64,000 nucleotides of DNA from Bradyrhizobium ottawaense (GCF_002278135.3 NZ_CP029425.2:2766001-2830000); one strand, 5' to 3'. Positions 17,891 through 27,873 are shown, counted from the first letter of the stretch. Notes: a model not told the origin generated them from the letters alone. Numbers and translations: made by a program.

Positions 17891-18721
17891 CTAATAGTCG
17901 CCCGGATTCATGATCATCGGGGTTTTCGTATCAGCCGGCGCAAGCGCGCTGCTGGCGCTGTCGCGCAGGAAACGGTCGAGCGTTTCCTGGATCTTCTCCT
18001 TGACCGAGTTGGGACCGCGATCGCTCATTTCCGTGTGCTGCGCGCCAGTGTGGACGATATCGATACCGCGCGCCTTGGCTTCTTCCGGCGTCGGCAGCAC
18101 GCCGGGATCGGTCAGGAAATGCGGATCCTTTGACCGGAACGACAGGATCTTCATGCCGTCGCTGACCACGAAGGGCACCCGCAGATTGTCGAGCGTGATC
18201 ACCTTCGACACCAGCTCCGGGTGCTGATGGGCAACATACATGGAGACATCGCCGCCGTTGGAGTGACCGACGAGGGTGATGTGGTCGTAATCGACGTTTT
18301 CGTGCTGCTTCTTCAGCTTGTCCAGCGCGAACAGAATGTTGGCTTCGCAGCGGATATAAACCTCGCGCCGGCCGACATATTGCTGACCGACATGGGTCAT
18401 CAGCGGCGGATCGCTCGGCAGGTCCTGCTGGATGCTGGCAACCAGATAGCCGCGCGCGGCAAGCACGTTGGCAAGGAAGGAGTATTCGGTGGCCTTGACG
18501 GTGTTGCCGTTGCTGATGATGGCGAGCGGGAGTTTCCAGAGGCCGAGATTCGCCTTGGTCTCGTAATCGCGCCGCACCGCCACGTCGACCGAGATCGGCC
18601 GCTGCCGCGAGGCGTCGAACAGCGCCAAAGTCTCATGGCGGATCGCGAACCGACTAACGACGAAATATTCCCCGACGCCGAGGACGCAGAGAAACGCCAG
18701 GATTGCAAACACCCTCTTCAT
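17891..18721 (-). CDS. Exported or membrane-anchored alpha/beta hydrolase
   Basis: A 276-residue hydrolase with an N-terminal hydrophobic anchor or signal (VFAILAFLCVLGVGEYFVV). The nucleophile elbow is GHSNGG and the catalytic His is likely in GAQHTEMSD. The family includes esterases and lipase-like enzymes acting in the periplasm. The natural substrate is unknown. The gene is monocistronic, upstream of nothing related. Confidence 0.8.
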   Translation of the reverse strand: MKRVFAILAFLCVLGVGEYFVVSRFAIRHETLALFDASRQRPISVDVAVRRDYETKANLGLWKLPLAIISNGNTVKATEYSFLANVLAARGYLVASIQQDLPSDPPLMTHVGQQYVGRREVYIRCEANILFALDKLKKQHENVDYDHITLVGHSNGGDVSMYVAHQHPELVSKVITLDNLRVPFVVSDGMKILSFRSKDPHFLTDPGVLPTPEEAKARGIDIVHTGAQHTEMSDRGPNSVKEKIQETLDRFLRDSASSALAPADTKTPMIMNPGDY

Positions 18722-18851
18722 GGTTTCATCTCAAATCACATTTGACTGAACATGGTCATTGGGAACTCCCGGATCGAGCGATCGTGAGCAGCTTACGGGA
18801 TTAAATTTAGGCAAGTCTGTGAGCAAGCCCGCAAAAAGGACCGCGGGGTGG

Positions 18852-20648
18852 CTACGAACAGCCGGACTTGCCGCGTTCGGGGCAGAGCCGGAACGCGCTC
18901 GACAGGGTGAACAGGAAGCGGGGGCTGCGGCGCTCGTTGTCCGGTGCCCGGTAGCTCAAGGGCACCGCTACGCCGAGATCGGCCTGGATATCCTCTGGCA
19001 GGAAGAAGCGCACACCGGCCCCGGCCGATGCGAGCGACAGGCCGTCACTCAGGCGGTAACCGTCGTTCCAGACGGCGCCGCCGTCGCCAAAGGCGTAGAG
19101 CTGATAGCCGGTCCAGTAGCGGAAATTGAGCTTCTGGTCGAAGCGCAGTTCGAGCGAGCCGGCAAGGCCGTTGTCGCCGCTGATCTCGGCTGCGCCATAG
19201 CCCCGGCCGAAGGCCACGCCGCCGAGATAGAATTGCTGCGAGGTGAACAGTGGCCGCGATGCGGTCTGGCTCGCCGCGGAGAGCCTGAGCGACCAGGTAT
19301 CGTTGAGCGTCTGGTAGCGCGTGAACCAGAGGTTCAGCACCGAGAAGTTCGAAGATGCGCCGTCGCGCGACAACAGGTCGTCGTCGAAATGCGAGGCGCC
19401 GAAGATGTCGAGGCCCTGGCGGTAGGTCAGCGTCGCAAGATTGGTGCCACCGAAGCGATCCTGTAGCCGGTAGTCGGCGGTCAGGCTCGCGGTCCTGATA
19501 TGATCGTTGTACCAGGGACCGTAACGGTCGTGCTCGGACACATTGCTGAAGGTCGTCGCCGCAGTCAGCGTGAGCGTGGAGGATTGCGATTGCAGCGGGA
19601 CGACGCTGGCGCGCAGCTCGAACGCCTCGGTCGTCGTGATATCGCTGTCGAGGCGGCGGGCATCGCCCGGCCGGACCGCGCTGTACAGGGCGGAAGCGCC
19701 GAGGCGCACGCCGTCGACGCCGACGGGCGTGTCGTAGGACAGCCGCGCAAAGCCGAGCTGGCGAGGATCGTTGGCAATCGTCGACAGGTTGACTGCCAGC
19801 GTGTCGCCGGGCGTGAGGTAGGAGTTGAACGCGCCGGTGGCGTAGCTCTGCCACGGGCCAACGGAAGATGATCCGAGATTGTCCAGACCGAACGAGGAGA
19901 AGGCGTGCCAGGTCTTCAAAACGACTGTGAGACGGAAGCGGCCGGTCGTGCCACCGATCTCCTCCAGCGCGGTATCGGTGATCCGGACGCCCGGCCTGCC
20001 GTTGATGAGGAAGAGCTGGCGTTCGAGTGTTGCAAGGCGCGACGGCTGCTCGGCCAGAACCGGCCCGAGCATCGGCCTTACGCCGAACTGCTCGGCGCCG
20101 TCGCCTTTCAGCTCGGCCTGTACGATGGCGCCTTCGATCACCTGGATCCGTACCCGGCCGTCGGCAATGTCCTGCGGCGGCACGATGGCCCGGCTCAGAT
20201 GGAACCCCTCGGCGCGGTAGAGATCGCTGATCGCGCCGGCGATCGCGGCGAGATCCGCCTGCGAGACCTGCTTGCCGAGATAGGGCTGATAGATCGCGGC
20301 GATCCGATCTTGGGATACGGTGTGTGCGCCGCTGACGTTGACGCCGCGCAGCACGAATTGCGGTTTGGTATCGCCGCCGGTGTTGGGCTGTCCGACACCC
20401 GGGAGCCGGACCGGAGGCCGGCTCAGCGATTCCCGCTCGGTTTGGTTATCGAAATATTTCTCGGGCTGGCGCGGATCGAAACCCGGCTGGTTCGCCTGTT
20501 GTGCGAACGCCTGGGAAATTCCCGCAAAGATCGGTACCACCATCACCAACGCGGTAATGAGATGCCGCTGCTCAACGTACGTCGCGAATCTCTCTCCGTA
20601 GTTTGACGGAGACTTTGCGATGGGGCGGTAAGGGTTCGTTATCCGCAT
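18852..20648 (-). CDS. TpsB-type outer-membrane transporter (ShlB/FhaC/HecB family)
   Basis: A 598-residue two-partner-secretion transporter. After an extended signal region comes a POTRA domain (FVLRGVNVSGAHTVSQDRI through VRIQVIEGAI, about residues 95-190), then a 16-stranded-barrel region containing the conserved FGRGYGAAEISGDNG loop and ending in a terminal strand. TpsB proteins secrete large beta-helical exoproteins across the outer membrane. No TpsA exoprotein gene lies next to it, which is unusual. It is divergent from a FecR-domain protein with a Gly/Asn-rich tail. Confidence 0.88.
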   Translation of the reverse strand: MRITNPYRPIAKSPSNYGERFATYVEQRHLITALVMVVPIFAGISQAFAQQANQPGFDPRQPEKYFDNQTERESLSRPPVRLPGVGQPNTGGDTKPQFVLRGVNVSGAHTVSQDRIAAIYQPYLGKQVSQADLAAIAGAISDLYRAEGFHLSRAIVPPQDIADGRVRIQVIEGAIVQAELKGDGAEQFGVRPMLGPVLAEQPSRLATLERQLFLINGRPGVRITDTALEEIGGTTGRFRLTVVLKTWHAFSSFGLDNLGSSSVGPWQSYATGAFNSYLTPGDTLAVNLSTIANDPRQLGFARLSYDTPVGVDGVRLGASALYSAVRPGDARRLDSDITTTEAFELRASVVPLQSQSSTLTLTAATTFSNVSEHDRYGPWYNDHIRTASLTADYRLQDRFGGTNLATLTYRQGLDIFGASHFDDDLLSRDGASSNFSVLNLWFTRYQTLNDTWSLRLSAASQTASRPLFTSQQFYLGGVAFGRGYGAAEISGDNGLAGSLELRFDQKLNFRYWTGYQLYAFGDGGAVWNDGYRLSDGLSLASAGAGVRFFLPEDIQADLGVAVPLSYRAPDNERRSPRFLFTLSSAFRLCPERGKSGCS

Positions 20649-20779
20649 GATTTTTCATAGTTTTTTATGGTCAATGATTGGTTAATGCTGCCACTGCACG
20701 GGCCGCTTCCCGCTAATCCTCTCTTGAGTGATTTCCGGATACCCCTCAGCTCCGGCTGTAACGCGGACTGAGGATCGTG

Positions 20780-22021
20780 ATGCTTGGCAGAATTGGAATG
20801 CGGTGTGCCCTCGTGGCGGCGCTGACCCTTGGAACGGCTTCCGCTGCGTTTACCGCGGAGGATGGCGTCTGGTCGGTCAGCAAGGCCACCGGCGAGGTGT
20901 GGGTCGCGACCGACGGCGCGCAACAGGTCTCGCTGAACCAGGAAGCGACGCTCAAGCCCGGCAATACCATCCGCACCGGACGCAACGGCCGGGTGCTGCT
21001 CGTCCGCGGCGAGGAGACCATTCTGATCTCTCCCAACTCCGTGATCGGCTTGCCCTCGGAGAAGAAGGAGGGGCTCTCGACCACCATCATCCAGCGGGCG
21101 GGATCGATCCTGCTCGAGGTCGAGAAGCGCAACGTCAAGCATTTCGAGGTCGAGACGCCCTATCTCGCCGCCGTGGTCAAGGGAACGCAGTTCAGCGTCA
21201 CGGTGGGAGCTGGCAGCACCAAGGTCGGCGTGCTCCGCGGCCAGGTCGAAGTCTCCGACTTCAAGACGGGACAGATTGCCCAGGTCATGCCGGGACAAGC
21301 GGCCACCGTGTTTGAGCACGGCAAGCCTGGACTCAGCTTGAGCGGCGCGGGGACGTTCAATCCGATCGAGCATGGCAAGCCGCGCGCCTCGACGATCGAG
21401 CGTGTCCCCGTCCCGAAATCGGGCCTGTCGGCGCCGCGCAATGCCGCGAGCGGCCATGCGATCCATGCGCTCGGTCCCATCGACAAGGGGGCCAAGGCGG
21501 CTGGCGTGCCGAAGCCGTCGCATCAGGCGGCTGGAGGTCATGTTTCCAAGGCCGGCGTCGTGCGCATCTCGAGCTCGCTCGGCGAAGTCAGGCTGAATGT
21601 CCACAAGGTCACGAATGGGCTCGCCCACGGCGCGGTTGCTCCCGGACAGGTGCGCAACGCGAACGCCAACGCCGGTCCTGACACGGTGTGGAGCGACGGC
21701 AAATCCAATACGCCGGCATCCAACAGCTCCGTCCAGACTGCGGCAACGACGAGCGGTGCGGCAGCTGCTGGCAACAGCGCCTCGGCTGCGAGTGCGGCGA
21801 TCGCGGCAGCGGCAGCCGGTGCATCCAGCGACAGCCCCGGCGCCAACAACGGAAACTCCGGCGGCAACGGCAATTCCGGCAACAACGGCAACGGAAATAG
21901 CGGGAACAACGGCAACGGCAACCATGGTGCCACCGGCAACGGCAGGGGCAACAACGGCAACGGCAGTGGGAACGGCGGCGGCAACGGCCATGGCAATGCC
22001 TACGGCCACAACAGGCGCTGA
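20780..22021 (+). CDS. Exported FecR-domain protein with Gly/Asn-rich C-terminal tail
   Basis: A 413-residue protein with a signal peptide, then a FecR domain (GEVWVATDGAQQ, NTIRTGRNGRVLLVRGEE, FEVETPYLAAVVKGTQFSV), an Ala/Ser linker and a tail of about 60 residues made of NGN/GNNGNG repeats. TGAGGA precedes the start; GTG at 20777 is the alternative. FecR domains often stand beside CHASE2-type sensors, as here. The secreted low-complexity tail next to a TpsB gene suggests an envelope or surface role. It is not a classical FecR anti-sigma regulator because no sigma factor or TonB receptor is present. Confidence 0.82.
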   Translation: MLGRIGMRCALVAALTLGTASAAFTAEDGVWSVSKATGEVWVATDGAQQVSLNQEATLKPGNTIRTGRNGRVLLVRGEETILISPNSVIGLPSEKKEGLSTTIIQRAGSILLEVEKRNVKHFEVETPYLAAVVKGTQFSVTVGAGSTKVGVLRGQVEVSDFKTGQIAQVMPGQAATVFEHGKPGLSLSGAGTFNPIEHGKPRASTIERVPVPKSGLSAPRNAASGHAIHALGPIDKGAKAAGVPKPSHQAAGGHVSKAGVVRISSSLGEVRLNVHKVTNGLAHGAVAPGQVRNANANAGPDTVWSDGKSNTPASNSSVQTAATTSGAAAAGNSASAASAAIAAAAAGASSDSPGANNGNSGGNGNSGNNGNGNSGNNGNGNHGATGNGRGNNGNGSGNGGGNGHGNAYGHNRR

Positions 22022-22080
22022 GGCGGTTTCCCAGGGGATGAGGGGGCGCATCCGTTGAAGCGGGTGCGCGGGAGGATCGG

Positions 22081-24822
22081 GTGAAACGTTATCGGCCGCA
22101 TATTCTCGTCGTGATCGCGCTTGCGATCGTGCTGTCCACGGGATGGCATGGTGCGCTTCGCAACGCGCTCACCGATCTGCGGTTCAGCTGGCAATCGCGT
22201 GCGGCCAGCGGCAATGTCGTCGTGGTGGCCATCGACGCACCGTCCATCGATCAGATCGGGGTGTGGCCGTGGCCGCGCCGGCTCCACGCGGAGCTGTTGC
22301 GCAGGCTCGAGGCGGCGGGCGCGGGGGACATCGCGTTCGACGTCGATTTCAGCACGCCGTCCGATCCGGCGTCCGACGAGGCCTTCGTCAAGGCGCTCCG
22401 CGATGTCGGCGGCTCGACGATCCTGCCGTCCTTCAAGCAGCCGACGCCGAATGGCGGCACGGCGCACATCAATCGCCCCCTGAAGGGTTTCAGCAACCAG
22501 TCGTGGCCGGCCGTCGTCAACGTCGCGGTCGAACCCGACGGGCTCGTTCGTCGTTATCCGTTCGGCGAGAAGCTCGGCGATGCCTTGATGCCGTCGATGG
22601 CCGTCGTGCTGGCCGGGCAGGATGCCAACCGGCGGCCGCCCTTCCTGATCGACTTCAGCCTTCGTGCAACCTCCATTCCGAGCGTCTCCTATGTCGACGC
22701 GCTGCGCGGCGATGCCGCGGCTCTCGACAAGGTGAGAGGCAAGAAGATCATCGTCGGCGCCACCGCGCTCGAGCTCGGTGACCGGTTCAGCGTTCCCAAC
22801 GGCAGGATCGTCTCGGGGCCGGTCCTCCAGGCGCTGGCCGCAGAATCGATCCTCCAGGGCCGGATGCTGCACTGGACATCCGATATCGGCATGATCCTGG
22901 GTCTGGGCGTGATCTGCCTGCTGATGATGTATGCGTGGCGTCGCCTCGCGCCAGGAATTCGCGTCGCGGTCCTGATCGCCTCCGGGTTGGCTATCGAGCT
23001 GGTCGCGGCCCTCGTGCAGGCAAGATGGCCCCTCGTCATCGACACATCGCTATTTCACATCGCGATCGTCGCCTATCTGGCCGCGATTGCGCTGGACGAA
23101 ATCGATTTCCGCAGTCTCCTGGGACGCATCGCCGAGAGCCGCTTTCACCGCATCGCGATGTCGCTTGGCGATGGTCTCGTCTGCACCGACGAGGATCACC
23201 GGATCACGGTCTGGAATCCCGGCGCGAGCACGATCTTCGGCTACGCGCCGGCGGAGATGATCGGCCGTCCGTTCGAAACGCTATGCGCCGTGCCGGTGGA
23301 CGGCGATGCAAGGCCGTCCATGCACGACGCCGCGCGCCAGGCGCTGCTGGTTCCGGGCGGGGCGGTCGTCGTCGAGTTCGAGGGCCGGCGCAAGAATGGC
23401 GAAACCTTCGCCGTCGAGGCGAGCTTCTCGGGCTGGCAGGGAACGGACGGCTTTCAGTACGGCGCGATCCTGCGCGACATCTCGGTCCGCAAGCGGGAAG
23501 CCGAACGCGTCAAATATCTTGCCGAACACGACGCGCTGACCGGTCTTGCCAATCGCAACACGCTGCATGCCGGACTGGCCGGCATGATTGCGAATGCAGA
23601 GCGACGGCCTCGCGAAGTCGCGTTGCTCGTCATCGGGCTCGACGGCTTCCAGGGCATCAACGACAGGTTGGGGCATTCGGCGGGAGATCTGGTGCTGCAG
23701 GCGGTCGCCATTCGCCTGGAGGGTCAGGCCGGAGATCGGGCGATCGTCGCCCGGCTCGGCGGAGATGAATTCGCCATTGTGCGCGAAGCCGCAGATGGCG
23801 GTGAGCCGATCGCGAAGTTCGCCGAGCGGATCGCGCGTGCATTCGAAACGCCGCTTGCGACGGGCACGCGCCAGCATCGTGTCAGGATCAGCATCGGCGT
23901 CGCGGTCTACGGCGAAGGCGGACAGAGCGCCGACGAACTCCTCAGCAATGCTCATCTGGCGTTGAGCAAGGCCAAGATGACGCGGCGCGGCAGCCATGTG
24001 ATCTTCGAGGCTGCGATCAGGCAGGAGCTGGAGAACCGGCTGACGCTGGAGAGCGAGTTGGCGCTTGCGGCGGATCGCGGCGAGTTCGAACTGTTCTACC
24101 AGCCCCAGGTTCGTCTGATCGACGGCAGCCTTATCGGGGCCGAAGCGCTGATCCGTTGGCGGCATCCGGTGCGCGGCTACGTCTCGCCCGGAGAATTCAT
24201 GCCGGTGGTCAACACCTCGGCACTGTCAGAGCGGATCGCGAACTGGGTGATGGAGACCGCCTGCCGTCAGGCGCGTGACTGGGAAATATCCGGCAACGGC
24301 GTGCGTGTTGCGATCAACCTGTCGCCCTCGCAGCTTCACTCCGGCGATCTCGCGCATTCGGTTGCGGCGTTGCTCGAAGCGACGGGGCTTACCCCGTCAC
24401 TGCTCGAAATCGAGGTGACCGAAGACATCCTGATCCAGGACGAACGCCGCGTGCTCGACATGTTCAAGCGAATTCAGGAGCTCGGGGTGCGCGTCCTGTT
24501 CGACGATTTCGGCACCGGTTATGCGAGCCTCAGCTATCTGAAGAAGTTTCCGCTCGACGGGCTCAAGATCGACCGCTCGTTCGTGCTCGATCTGCTCGCC
24601 GATTCCGACGATGCCGCGATCGTCGGCTCGACCATCGGCCTCAGCAAGCAGCTCGGCCTCACGGTCGTGGCCGAAGGCATCGAGAACCGCGCGACTGCCG
24701 ACTTCCTGGTCAGCATGGGATGCGCGGAAGGACAGGGTTATTTCTTCGGCCGTCCGATGCCTGCCGAGGCGTTCGAAAAACAGTTCCTGGCGGCTGAACT
24801 CCAGACTGTCAGCGCCGCCTGA
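22081..24822 (+). CDS. CHASE2-PAS-GGDEF-EAL cyclic-di-GMP enzyme
   Basis: A 913-residue membrane sensor. An N-terminal membrane segment and periplasmic CHASE2 domain (about 30-260) lead to three membrane helices (about 268-340), a PAS domain (about 360-475), a GGDEF domain with intact GGDEF at about 560 and an EAL domain with EAL at about 688 plus DDFGTGYASL. Both catalytic signatures are intact, so synthesis and hydrolysis of cyclic di-GMP are possible. The RxxD inhibitory site upstream of GGDEF appears absent. GTG start at 22081 follows GGGAGG. It lies 59 bp after the FecR gene and is probably cotranscribed. Confidence 0.92.
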   Translation: MKRYRPHILVVIALAIVLSTGWHGALRNALTDLRFSWQSRAASGNVVVVAIDAPSIDQIGVWPWPRRLHAELLRRLEAAGAGDIAFDVDFSTPSDPASDEAFVKALRDVGGSTILPSFKQPTPNGGTAHINRPLKGFSNQSWPAVVNVAVEPDGLVRRYPFGEKLGDALMPSMAVVLAGQDANRRPPFLIDFSLRATSIPSVSYVDALRGDAAALDKVRGKKIIVGATALELGDRFSVPNGRIVSGPVLQALAAESILQGRMLHWTSDIGMILGLGVICLLMMYAWRRLAPGIRVAVLIASGLAIELVAALVQARWPLVIDTSLFHIAIVAYLAAIALDEIDFRSLLGRIAESRFHRIAMSLGDGLVCTDEDHRITVWNPGASTIFGYAPAEMIGRPFETLCAVPVDGDARPSMHDAARQALLVPGGAVVVEFEGRRKNGETFAVEASFSGWQGTDGFQYGAILRDISVRKREAERVKYLAEHDALTGLANRNTLHAGLAGMIANAERRPREVALLVIGLDGFQGINDRLGHSAGDLVLQAVAIRLEGQAGDRAIVARLGGDEFAIVREAADGGEPIAKFAERIARAFETPLATGTRQHRVRISIGVAVYGEGGQSADELLSNAHLALSKAKMTRRGSHVIFEAAIRQELENRLTLESELALAADRGEFELFYQPQVRLIDGSLIGAEALIRWRHPVRGYVSPGEFMPVVNTSALSERIANWVMETACRQARDWEISGNGVRVAINLSPSQLHSGDLAHSVAALLEATGLTPSLLEIEVTEDILIQDERRVLDMFKRIQELGVRVLFDDFGTGYASLSYLKKFPLDGLKIDRSFVLDLLADSDDAAIVGSTIGLSKQLGLTVVAEGIENRATADFLVSMGCAEGQGYFFGRPMPAEAFEKQFLAAELQTVSAA

Positions 24823-25097
24823 GCGAGCGGCTTTCGCCTGCGCGTTGACACCAGCATTCCGAATGGAGGTTTGGTGTTTTGGCGAGCGGCGTCCGCGGGT
24901 CACCATCGATCTGGTATTCGGCGTCCAGCGACGGTGCGCACATTCCTTGCTTCCTGCGAGGTCGCAGCGCAATTTGAGCGCGGAAATGCTCCACGGGGAT
25001 TGGCCTCGCATTGTCTGCTTTCGAAAGCTGAGCGGAAAGGCCTCTTGAAGCTGCTCAAGGGCAGCTTTTGACCCGAAGCGGACTCGGCGACAGATCG

Positions 25098-25541
25098 TCA
25101 CCAATATCTAAAGCCAAACCAAGCAACCGGTCCTTGCCGCGCCGCCAGAACGATCGGCGGCTCTGCATGCCGTCTTCCAGCATATTTCCTGCTCGGTTGT
25201 CGCTTCCGCTGTTCAAGCGATGCTGCGCGATGCGATCCGGGCAGAGGCAGCCGCGCAAATGCGCCGCGCACTCTGGCATCATCGATAGGACCGGCCGGTA
25301 TAGTGCCAGGCGGAGCCGGAGGGTTCGTGTCCCATGGCGCCGGTGTAGGCGCCGCAAGGATCGCCTGTGTTGTGTCGAAGACGACGAGCGCGGGTAATTT
25401 CCGCTCCGAGTGGATGCGTATGACAGGCGGATTAGCTGCCGCTCTTTGGGCGATGGGCGAGGTTGGCAGATAGAAGCCCGCAATCAACAGCAGCGCGAGC
25501 AACACCGCGCCGACGCTGCGGAAGTAGGCCAACAAAGGCAT
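25098..25541 (-). CDS. Small membrane-anchored protein, paralogue of the protein at 34062
   Basis: A 147-residue protein with one N-terminal membrane helix (VLLALLLIAGFYLP) followed by IRIHSERKLPALVVFDTT. The same layout and core (IRITSARRLPEKIVFDT) occur in the protein at 34062-34484, so the two are paralogues. GGAG precedes the ATG at 25541. The C-terminal half is Pro- and Arg-rich without clear structure. Function unknown; probably faces the periplasm. Confidence 0.65.
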   Translation of the reverse strand: MPLLAYFRSVGAVLLALLLIAGFYLPTSPIAQRAAANPPVIRIHSERKLPALVVFDTTQAILAAPTPAPWDTNPPAPPGTIPAGPIDDARVRGAFARLPLPGSHRAASLEQRKRQPSRKYAGRRHAEPPIVLAARQGPVAWFGFRYW

Positions 25542-25687
25542 CTGTCGCTCCGCGCCCCCAAACTACTCGGGCCCAATGCGCGACGCACGTTGACAAAGGC
25601 CGGGCCCTTCCGGGAGCAGGTTGCTCGTCGCCAGACCCGGCTTTCTTCGGCCTGAGCGCGAGTTGCGCTCAACCATCCTGCCTCACC

Positions 25688-25945
25688 TTAGCGACCAGCC
25701 CCAATGCGATTGACGCCGCCATTGGCATTGCCACCGACATTATGACGGACCGCAGCGCGAGCCACCGGTCGGGGCCTCAGCACCACTCCCGCGCGCGCAA
25801 CGCAACCGGCTGGATAGCCGACGTACGTGCAGTACACGACCGCACCTGCCGGCTCGCTGCTGAACGTTGCGCCCGCAATTCCCAGCAACGCGCTGCATGC
25901 GAAACCCGCGAATGTAAGTTTTGTAAGAGAGGGAAACTGCAGCAT
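25688..25945 (-). CDS. Small secreted protein with two cysteines
   Basis: An 85-residue exported protein: signal peptide (LTFAGFACSALLGIAGATF), then a short mature part with VVYCTYVGYPAGCVARAGV, where the Cys pair could form a disulfide, and a basic Gly/Asn tail. It looks like a rhizobial secreted small-protein type. No function known. Confidence 0.65.
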   Translation of the reverse strand: MLQFPSLTKLTFAGFACSALLGIAGATFSSEPAGAVVYCTYVGYPAGCVARAGVVLRPRPVARAAVRHNVGGNANGGVNRIGAGR

Positions 25946-26144
25946 AGGCGCCTCCTGATCTCATGTAGGCTTGATCGCATGCCGTCGGGTGCGATCAGCG
26001 CCTGACATTGGTGGGCTGCCGACGCATAGCCGCCTTTGACCTAGGTCAAGCCCTAAGGCCGATTTGCGAATGTCGGAGACTCGCGAAAAGAAAGACACAA
26101 ATATTGTCCCATCGGTGCACACTGAGCAGCCGAGGCTACTTCCA

Positions 26145-26396
26145 TTACGAAGACCCCGCGGCGCTGTCCTGCTCCTCGGCAAGCCAAGCGGTAATGCCGG
26201 ATGTTGGAATGAGCCGCCGGGGAAGGTGGGGATTTATCGTTCCCGCGAAGATAGCAAGGCCTTCGTCTAGCTTTGCACGAGCGAAGGCCTTGGCTTCTGC
26301 TTCCGTGGTGAAAGTCCTTGTTTCTCGAGGGCTCCGCTGCTTCGGCAGCGTGCCGCGTTTGCGAATCTCGAAGGTGACGTACCAAGTCGGCGTCAT
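26145..26396 (-). CDS. Small conserved hypothetical protein
   Basis: An 83-residue protein beginning MTPTWYVTFEIRKRG and containing TFTTEAEAKAFARAKL, a compact alpha/beta pattern reminiscent of small DUF domains found in rhizobia. A GTG at 26408 is the alternative start. The sequence character is clearly coding. No function known. Confidence 0.65.
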   Translation of the reverse strand: MTPTWYVTFEIRKRGTLPKQRSPRETRTFTTEAEAKAFARAKLDEGLAIFAGTINPHLPRRLIPTSGITAWLAEEQDSAAGSS

Positions 26397-26849
26397 TGCA
26401 GGCACCACTTGATCATCCAGCCCCGATTTTGGCCCTCATTGTGGTGTGCTGTCGGGTAGCGGGTTGATCCAAATCAAGATCGAGCGTCGCGCTATGAGAC
26501 ATCAATCAGGGCGACCGGCAAGGAAGACAGATCGCTGCGCTGACGCGTCATTCACCTGATCCACCCGTGCATCGCGTTGTCGGCGCCGACGATCTTGTTT
26601 TAGCCTCTAGCAGATATTTTGGCGCTGGCTGTCGCGCTCTGCGATGGCGCTACCCCTTGCCTCTTCCTGACAACGAATGAGCGCTGCGGCTCGCACGCGT
26701 GCGCGTCGGATTGCGCTTGGGTGTTGCCATTCTGTTACATGGGCATGAGACGGTCGCGACTAAACTCCCAATTGTTATGAAGTACTTATGCACGATTACG
26801 TGCACAAGAGTTGTCGATCAACAATAAGCTTGGATACGGAGACAATCTC
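26397..26849. other. Intergenic region upstream of the outer-membrane barrel gene
   Basis: About 450 bp without a supported gene. The last 100 bp are AT-rich and should hold the promoter of the barrel protein. A palindrome at 26789-26804 is listed separately. Confidence 0.5.
26789..26804. promoter_or_regulatory. Palindrome TGCACG-ATTA-CGTGCA, candidate operator
   Basis: Two perfect 6-bp arms flank a 4-bp AT spacer about 45 bp before the start of the outer-membrane barrel gene. The position suits a regulator binding site overlapping or below the promoter. The cognate regulator is unknown. Confidence 0.5.
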
Positions 26850-27605
26850 ATGAGGAAACTCCTGCTTGCCGCTGTCAGCGTCGCATCCATGGGCCTGGCG
26901 GCCCCTGCAACGGCTGCCGACATGGCCGTCAAGGCCCCGCCACCAGCACCGGTCGTGACGATCTACAACTGGAGCGGGTTCTACATCGGCGCTAACGGCG
27001 GTTGGGGACGAGCCGAAAGCTGCGTGGATTTCGTGACGCTCGCCGGGACAGTGGCGGCCGGTTGTGCTGATCGCAACGGTGGTCTGATCGGCGGTCAGAT
27101 CGGCTATCGCTGGCAGACCAATCAGTTCGTCTTCGGCCTCGAAGCACAGGGCGATTGGGCCGACATCAAGAGAACGCGTGTGAGCCTGGTCGATCCGCTT
27201 ATTTCGACCACGGGCAAAACCGATGGCATCGGCCTATTCACTGCCCAGCTTGGTTGGGCGTGGGATGCGTCCCTGTTCTACGTGAAGGGGGGCGCGGCCG
27301 TCACTCACAATCGCTTTGACATCTTCAACAACGTCACCGGTGTAGGCCTCGCCTCGGCTGGCCACACGCGCTGGGGCGGTGCCCTTGGTGTCGGCTGGGA
27401 ATATGGCTTCGCGCCGAACTGGTCGTTCGGCGTTGAATACGACCATCTCTGGATGGGGCGCGACAGCGGTACCTTCGCCGGCGTGGTCACGCCCGGAGGC
27501 TTGACGCTTACGGGCAGCGGGGTCAGCCAGGACGTCGATATGATCACCCTACGCCTCAATTATCGCTTCGGCGGTTACACGGCCCCGGTCGCAGCACGTT
27601 ACTAG
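26850..27605 (+). CDS. Outer-membrane beta-barrel protein (Omp25/RopB-like)
   Basis: A 251-residue exported barrel protein. It has a signal peptide (LLLAAVSVASMGLAAPATAAD), the common opening YNWSGFYIGANGGWG, alternating strands and a final LRLNYRFGG strand ahead of the C-terminus. It matches the Omp25/Omp31/RopB-type porin-like family, 8-stranded structural or adhesion-type proteins of Rhizobiales. ATG at 26850 is favoured; an upstream TTG would add 13 residues before the signal peptide. A terminator hairpin follows. Confidence 0.88.
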   Translation: MRKLLLAAVSVASMGLAAPATAADMAVKAPPPAPVVTIYNWSGFYIGANGGWGRAESCVDFVTLAGTVAAGCADRNGGLIGGQIGYRWQTNQFVFGLEAQGDWADIKRTRVSLVDPLISTTGKTDGIGLFTAQLGWAWDASLFYVKGGAAVTHNRFDIFNNVTGVGLASAGHTRWGGALGVGWEYGFAPNWSFGVEYDHLWMGRDSGTFAGVVTPGGLTLTGSGVSQDVDMITLRLNYRFGGYTAPVAARY

Positions 27606-27628
27606 TCCACTAGTGGGACTCAGCAGCT

Positions 27629-27660
27629 GGCCCCGGGTTTCCCCCCGGGGCCTTCTGTTG
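27629..27660 (+). terminator. Rho-independent terminator after the barrel gene
   Basis: GGCCCCGG and its complement CCGGGGCC form a GC-rich stem (27629-27652) over a short loop, followed by TTCTGTTG. The T-run is imperfect. It lies 24 bp after the stop codon. Confidence 0.7.
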
Positions 27661-27873
27661 CTCGTCCGACGAACGCCGCGTCGCGCTGTGCTGCGATGAA
27701 AGGTTGAGGGCCGCGCGTCCGAATGGGGGCGCAAGAACGGACATGTCGGAGTTACCGCCTGGCCTGTGCGCCGCAATTCTTTCTCCAAGTCTCTTGATTT
27801 GAATCAACGCGACTTCGTCCTGCCGACGATTGTTTGCGCGGTGCCTGGGGGTCACTAACCGAGGAGGTCGCCG

